Shown one piece after another: positions 16,858-20,663 of a stretch of 20,663 nt of DNA. Origin of the DNA: Sporisorium sorghi (Eukaryota > Basidiomycota > Ustilaginomycetes > Ustilaginales > Ustilaginaceae); NCBI GenBank assembly GCA_023212695.1, contig JALCCG010000346.1, positions 1 to 20,663 of the forward strand, in the 5' to 3' direction. The position numbers and the translations under genes were made by a program. The notes below the pieces were generated by a model. That model saw nothing but the letters and a program-made list of their open reading frames with translations, was not told where the DNA came from and searched no databases. Every line of letters starts with the position of its first letter. The first letter of the stretch is position 1.

Positions 16858-18022
16858 CTAGTTTTTGACGGGCGCAGCTGCGGCAACCGGGGCGATGAGC
16901 TGTATCAACCAAAAGGAAGCATTGCGAGCGAGTTGTCAGTAACCACATCTTGCTGCCACGCAAAACGAATTGAAGCCAAACTTACCGCCTTTGTAATGTT
17001 GAACACCCTCTCCTTGCTAGCAAAGAGGATAGCTGCAGTGAGCACCGACTGGAGGAGCTTGCTGGTGATGCCGCGGTACAGGCCTGCGATGCCCTCCTTC
17101 TGGACGATTTCGACCATGGCGGTCCAGATGTTGGTGCTTGCGCCGTTGCTGCTGCCCGCGTGCTGGCGGCTCTTGATCACGATCTGCGGGTAGGTCAGAC
17201 CGGTAGCAAAGAGCTTGGAGAGGGCGCCGAGCCAGAAGAAGTCCCAGTCCGAGAGCGATACTTTTCCGCCGTTGGCGCGTGCGAGGCGCGACTTGACGAC
17301 CCAGTTCTTGAGCTGCTCGAACGCGGTGTACTGGAGCACGGGGTTGATGACGAGCACCAGGGCGGGGCCGAGGCCCTTCCAGAGCGCGGCGGGGCCTTCT
17401 TGGCGCACGATCTTCTGCATGGTCTGCAGGAAGCCCAGGCGCTTGGTCGCGGCGGACGGGTTGGCAGCGGCGGCTTTGGGGTCGGTCTCGGTGACACCGA
17501 CACGGACGGTCTGGCGCGTGTTGACGATCCAGATCGGGTTGGTGGAGACGGTGGTGGCAGTGCCCGCGATCACACCGGCGAGGATGGACTCGAACGTGCT
17601 CAGCGCTCCGCCGTTGGCGATCGTCGCCGTAGCACTGGTCGCTGCAGCCGCAGCCACTTTGGCTTTGGACTTGAGGATCGTCTCTCGGCACTTTTCAAAG
17701 AAGAAGTAGTACACGCTGCAGAAACACGGATCATTTGAACGTCAGTAAAGCACTGCAATCGGGCAAGGCGCACATGCGCTGCAAAGACCTACAAGTTGGT
17801 AACACCAATGCCGAGCAAACTCGAGCTGAGACCGGCGTAGAGACCCGAGACACCCTCCTGCTGCAGAATCTTGAGCGCCGCCTTAACCATAGGCTCTTCC
17901 GGGTTCTTGGACGATTCGACAGCAGCACGCGTCGAGATACCCACGAGCGGGTACGTGGCGGTCATGGCGACCATGCCACCGACACCACCGGCGCAGGCAT
18001 GGATGAACGAGTCGTCAGACAT
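16858..18022 (-). CDS. Peroxisomal adenine-nucleotide carrier, PMP47/ANT1 type (three exons)
   Basis: Exons on the minus strand are 18022-17793, 17715-16986 and 16899-16858, giving 333 residues. Introns are 77 nt (GTAGGT...CTGCAG) and 86 nt (GTAAGT...TACAG). Splicing restores GVTNFVYYFFFEKCRE across the first junction and a C-terminus LIAPVAAAAPVKN. It is a mitochondrial-carrier-family protein with three repeats carrying P-x-x-x-x-x-[KR] signatures: TYPLVGISTR (Pro25), NPIWIVNTR (Pro137) and TYPQIVIKSR (Pro253). The WIVNTR variant and the N-F-x-Y-Y-F-F-E stretch are typical of peroxisomal PMP47/ANT1 carriers. These bring ATP into peroxisomes in exchange for AMP/ADP, for example for fatty-acid activation. 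Length fits the family. Substrate assignment is from family, not shown here. Confidence 0.9.
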
Positions 18023-18403
18023 GATGGATTTGAGTGGAGGACCGGGTGGTGAGGTTTCGAGGCGACGACGACGACGGGGATGGAGATGGTTGTGAACAGA
18101 AACGTTGTCACGAAGAGGTGAGAAGTGAAAGTTAGTTTGACAAGGGACTCGGGATGGATAGGGACGAGTGCTTTCAAGAAAAGCCGGAATGCGGGGAGGA
18201 CCAAGAGGAGGAGGAGAGCAGCAGCATCGACCATACAGTAAACGCGCTTTGCCCGGCGCAACCGGTTCTCTCTCTTTTGCTTGCTGCATGCAAGTCACTG
18301 CAGGTCAAGCTCGAGCGAGGGCAAAGGCACGACGTCAGTGACCGGTCGCTCGTATCGAGAGAAATTATCAATCAATCCCGACCGAACGCCTTTTTCAACC
18401 GAC

Positions 18404-18456
<53 letters not shown>

Positions 18457-18888
18457 CGATCTGCAAATCGACACAGAGCTCTCCTCACACTCTCTGTCCC
18501 AATTTTGACCATCAGCAGAGAGATTGATATCAAGGACATGCAGGGAGGTAGGTAAGAGCAGCAGATTACTCTACCGGTGTATGTTGGTGCGCCAGACCTC
18601 GACCCAGCGAAGCCAGTCTGCGAGGGTCGGCTTTTGCACCGGCTTTTTCAGGCTCTTTCTCGAGCCGGACGTGCATCCAATTTTACTGCCTTTTCGAATG
18701 GCAATTTTTTTTGTGGACCGCGACGCGCAGTGACCGCACCAGATGATGCTCTCTCCTCTCTCGCGTGCAGCGTGAAAAAGGCATGTTGATGGGCATGCCA
18801 GATCGCGGATCGGGCATCCTCATCAGTCCCGATTTCTAGACGCTCCTTCCTCAACGTCACCACATGAGCATGTAACGAGCTTTGCGAT
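18023..18888. other. Intergenic region with a long T-run, no gene recognised
   Basis: About 870 bp between the carrier start and the nucleoside hydrolase stop, both minus strand. It should hold the carrier promoter and the hydrolase 3' end. Short open frames here lack motifs. The 51-nt T-run is the only notable structure. Confidence 0.6.
18406..18456. repeat. Poly(dT) tract, 51 nt
   Basis: An uninterrupted run of 51 T, about 385 bp upstream of the carrier start codon (poly(dA) on the carrier's coding strand). Exact length should be treated as approximate. Confidence 0.9.
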
Positions 18889-20169
18889 TCACAACCCAAT
18901 GCGCTCTAAGAACATCTTGGCGAACCACTCGATACCCGGCGTGCCGGTCACCTCGTCCACCAGCCCGATCTGCGACTCGTCCACCACCACCTCACCCTGC
19001 GGATGAACAGGAACATCAGCATTCTCAATAGTGTGCTGCCGCTGCGTGTCTAGCTCCCTCTCCGCATCCTCGGCTCGATTACCGCCAACCTTCCTGCTCC
19101 CACCTGAACTTATAAATCTACGGTCTACCACGCAGAATCCCCTTGTGAGATCGCCCGACGTCTCGATCTGGAATCGACGCGGGGCATGCTCCCACCCACT
19201 GCCATCGACGGACCCGGAGGCGGGCAGGGGTGCAAACACGGCGTGCGCCACAGCGAGCGGATCGTGCGCCTGGAACAGGTCGTGCTGGTCCGGGTGAAAC
19301 TCTTCCGGTGCGACGAGGTTGTTGGTGAAGGCGCGAGGGTGTGTGAGGAACGTGCCGATGAACTTTTCCAGATGGCTAGCGCTCTGAGGTGCGTCGAGGG
19401 GTGTTTCGTAGGTGGCTTTGACCAGGCTCGAGTACGGCACGGTGTGAGGTGAGGTGATGTCGAGCGCGAGCACCTGGATGGGCAGCCTTTTGCCCTGCAG
19501 CGCGGTATGGCGGGGAGCCTCGTCGATGAGCACACGCACCGAGGACGGGTCGGCGTACCAGTTGAACTCGGCAACGGGCGACGTGTTGCCCGGCACATCA
19601 AACGCACCGCCCATGACCGAGATCCCACCGATCTTGGCGAAGGTCTCGGGATCTTTGCGGAAGGCAGCGGCGAGGTTGGTGAGCGGTCCTAGTGCTGCAA
19701 TTCGCACAGTGTGAGGGGGATGTTGCCGGATCACGTCGAGGATCACATCGGCCGCGTGCTTGTCTGTGGGTGTCAAAGGCGCTGGTGCCTCTGAAGGCAC
19801 GGGGAACGGATCGCTCGGCAGCCAGTGCACTCCGGACAGACCGTCGCGACCATGAAAATACGAAGCGGTGAACATCTTGCCGCCCAGAGGCTGTGTCGAT
19901 CCCAAAGCTACGATGATCCGGTCCGCATCGGCGCTGAATGCACGGTACCGCTGCTTGACCTTGTCGGGAACAGAATCGTCGGCAAGGTGGCGTTGCAGTA
20001 CAGCACCTGTCCTTAGAACATTGGCATAGGCGTGGTCGAGCGTCGTATTGCCAAACGTCAGCGTGATGGCCTTGACCGCCACTTCGTCCGGCGAAGCGAG
20101 GGCGAGCAGGATGGCAAGCACATCGTCCACGCCTGGATCAGTGTCGATGATCAGCGGTGTTGGTGTCAT
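18889..20169 (-). CDS. Inosine-uridine-preferring nucleoside hydrolase family protein
   Basis: A 426-residue intronless protein of the IUNH fold, which splits ribonucleosides into base and ribose. The calcium-binding signature PLIIDTDPGVDDVLA (5-19) sits at the very N-terminus with the start at 20169. An ATG at 20448 would add 93 residues without family similarity. Other motifs are ITLTFGN (35-41), RIAALGPLTNLAAA (156-169), GISVMGGAFDVPGNTSPVAEFNWYADP (182-208, split here as family block with Asn203) and HDPLAVA (302-308), whose Asp completes the metal site. The C-terminal third has a low-complexity insertion (about 350-395) that lengthens the protein beyond the usual 310-340 residues. The exact nucleoside preference is not readable. 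Cytosolic location is likely; no targeting signal is seen. Confidence 0.9.
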   Translation of the reverse strand: MTPTPLIIDTDPGVDDVLAILLALASPDEVAVKAITLTFGNTTLDHAYANVLRTGAVLQRHLADDSVPDKVKQRYRAFSADADRIIVALGSTQPLGGKMFTASYFHGRDGLSGVHWLPSDPFPVPSEAPAPLTPTDKHAADVILDVIRQHPPHTVRIAALGPLTNLAAAFRKDPETFAKIGGISVMGGAFDVPGNTSPVAEFNWYADPSSVRVLIDEAPRHTALQGKRLPIQVLALDITSPHTVPYSSLVKATYETPLDAPQSASHLEKFIGTFLTHPRAFTNNLVAPEEFHPDQHDLFQAHDPLAVAHAVFAPLPASGSVDGSGWEHAPRRFQIETSGDLTRGFCVVDRRFISSGGSRKVGGNRAEDAERELDTQRQHTIENADVPVHPQGEVVVDESQIGLVDEVTGTPGIEWFAKMFLERIGL

Positions 20170-20571
20170 AACCGCCAGTGTCGTGATCGTTCGGGTGAGC
20201 AAACGTAGCGATGGTCGTGGCGATGGTCGATAGATCCAGAAGCGGGTGCAAAACTCAGTTTTCCACTTCACTATCGAGCCGCTTGCCGTTGTTCCGAATA
20301 GCCGTTGTTTGTGGTTACCGTGCCTGAAGCATCGGTCAATTTTCGACAGCAGCAGTCCGCCACCATTTCTAGCGGGGACCTTTCTCACACAGAGTTGCCG
20401 TGTACAACCGATGCCACAGGCGGCCATTTCGTTCGATTTCGTTCGCAACGCTGCTCCGTACGTGCGAACGAGCGGCTCTGCAGCCAGATCTCCCGATTTG
20501 CTCTTATCGGGAGCTCTAACTACCGCGATAATACGAGTGCCGTCTCATCGGAATGCAGCATGAAAAGAAAG

Positions 20572-20622
<51 letters not shown>

Positions 20623-20663
20623 AAACCACACAACCAAAAAAAAAAAAAAACGAAGAACGCACA
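20170..20663. other. Upstream region of the nucleoside hydrolase gene, window end
   Basis: About 490 bp with no supported gene. An open frame continues back from the hydrolase to 20448 but looks untranslated. The far end is A-rich (see the separate A-run). Confidence 0.5.
20572..20621. repeat. Poly(dA) tract, 50 nt
   Basis: An uninterrupted run of 50 A, with a second run of 15 A at 20636-20650 after a short CA-rich spacer. It lies about 400 bp upstream of the nucleoside hydrolase start (poly(dT) on that gene's coding strand). Confidence 0.9.

Noticed and set aside
18406..18456. Poly(T) run considered as the tail of a minus-strand retroposed mRNA
   Set aside because: No retroposed body with coding similarity or flanking target duplication could be found next to it.

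Overview
The window looks like nuclear DNA of a basidiomycete, most likely a smut or a related Ustilaginomycotina yeast. Four things point that way. Most genes are intronless and G+C-rich at third positions. The few introns are 75-86 nt with GTRNGT...CAG borders. A single 5S rRNA gene lies alone between protein genes. All recognised protein families are fungal. There is no sign of bacterial operons, phage, CRISPR or plasmid functions. The species call is inference, since no database search was possible.

Layout from left to right. A CoA-binding (YccU-type) protein gene (289-750, +) faces a secreted aldose 1-epimerase-like gene (902-2284, -). After an intergenic stretch of about 1 kb comes a DUF1275 membrane protein gene (3290-4303, -), which diverges from a broken GH92 alpha-mannosidase gene (4609-6083, +). 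A lone 5S rRNA gene (6219-6336, +) precedes a Gfo/Idh/MocA oxidoreductase gene (6648-7958, +). Two minus-strand genes follow, an LCL3-type nuclease (8106-9284) and an MPDU1-type PQ-loop protein (9521-10474), with an intron-containing initiator tRNA-Met gene (10554-10663, -) just upstream of the latter.

The region 10.7-14.6 kb is the accessory part. It holds a Gly/Arg-rich coding relic whose reading frame changes along its length (about 11043-11892, +), then more than 1 kb without a recognisable gene. It ends with a secreted, repeat-built glycine-rich protein with Kex2-like sites (13230-14567, +). From 15 kb on the content is housekeeping again: a three-exon membrane protein of unknown function (15018-15919, +), a two-exon 5-hydroxyisourate hydrolase (16183-16631, +), a three-exon peroxisomal PMP47/ANT1-type carrier (16858-18022, -) and a nucleoside hydrolase (18889-20169, -). 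The hydrolases act in purine catabolism or salvage and the carrier probably moves adenine nucleotides into peroxisomes. They are neighbours rather than a demonstrated cluster.

Long uninterrupted A or T runs (42, 51 and 50 nt, plus a 32-nt T-run with one C) mark several intergenic regions. I see no clearly novel multi-gene system. The most unusual items are the initiator tRNA intron, the secreted repetitive protein with an exact 66-bp internal duplication, and the two decayed genes.
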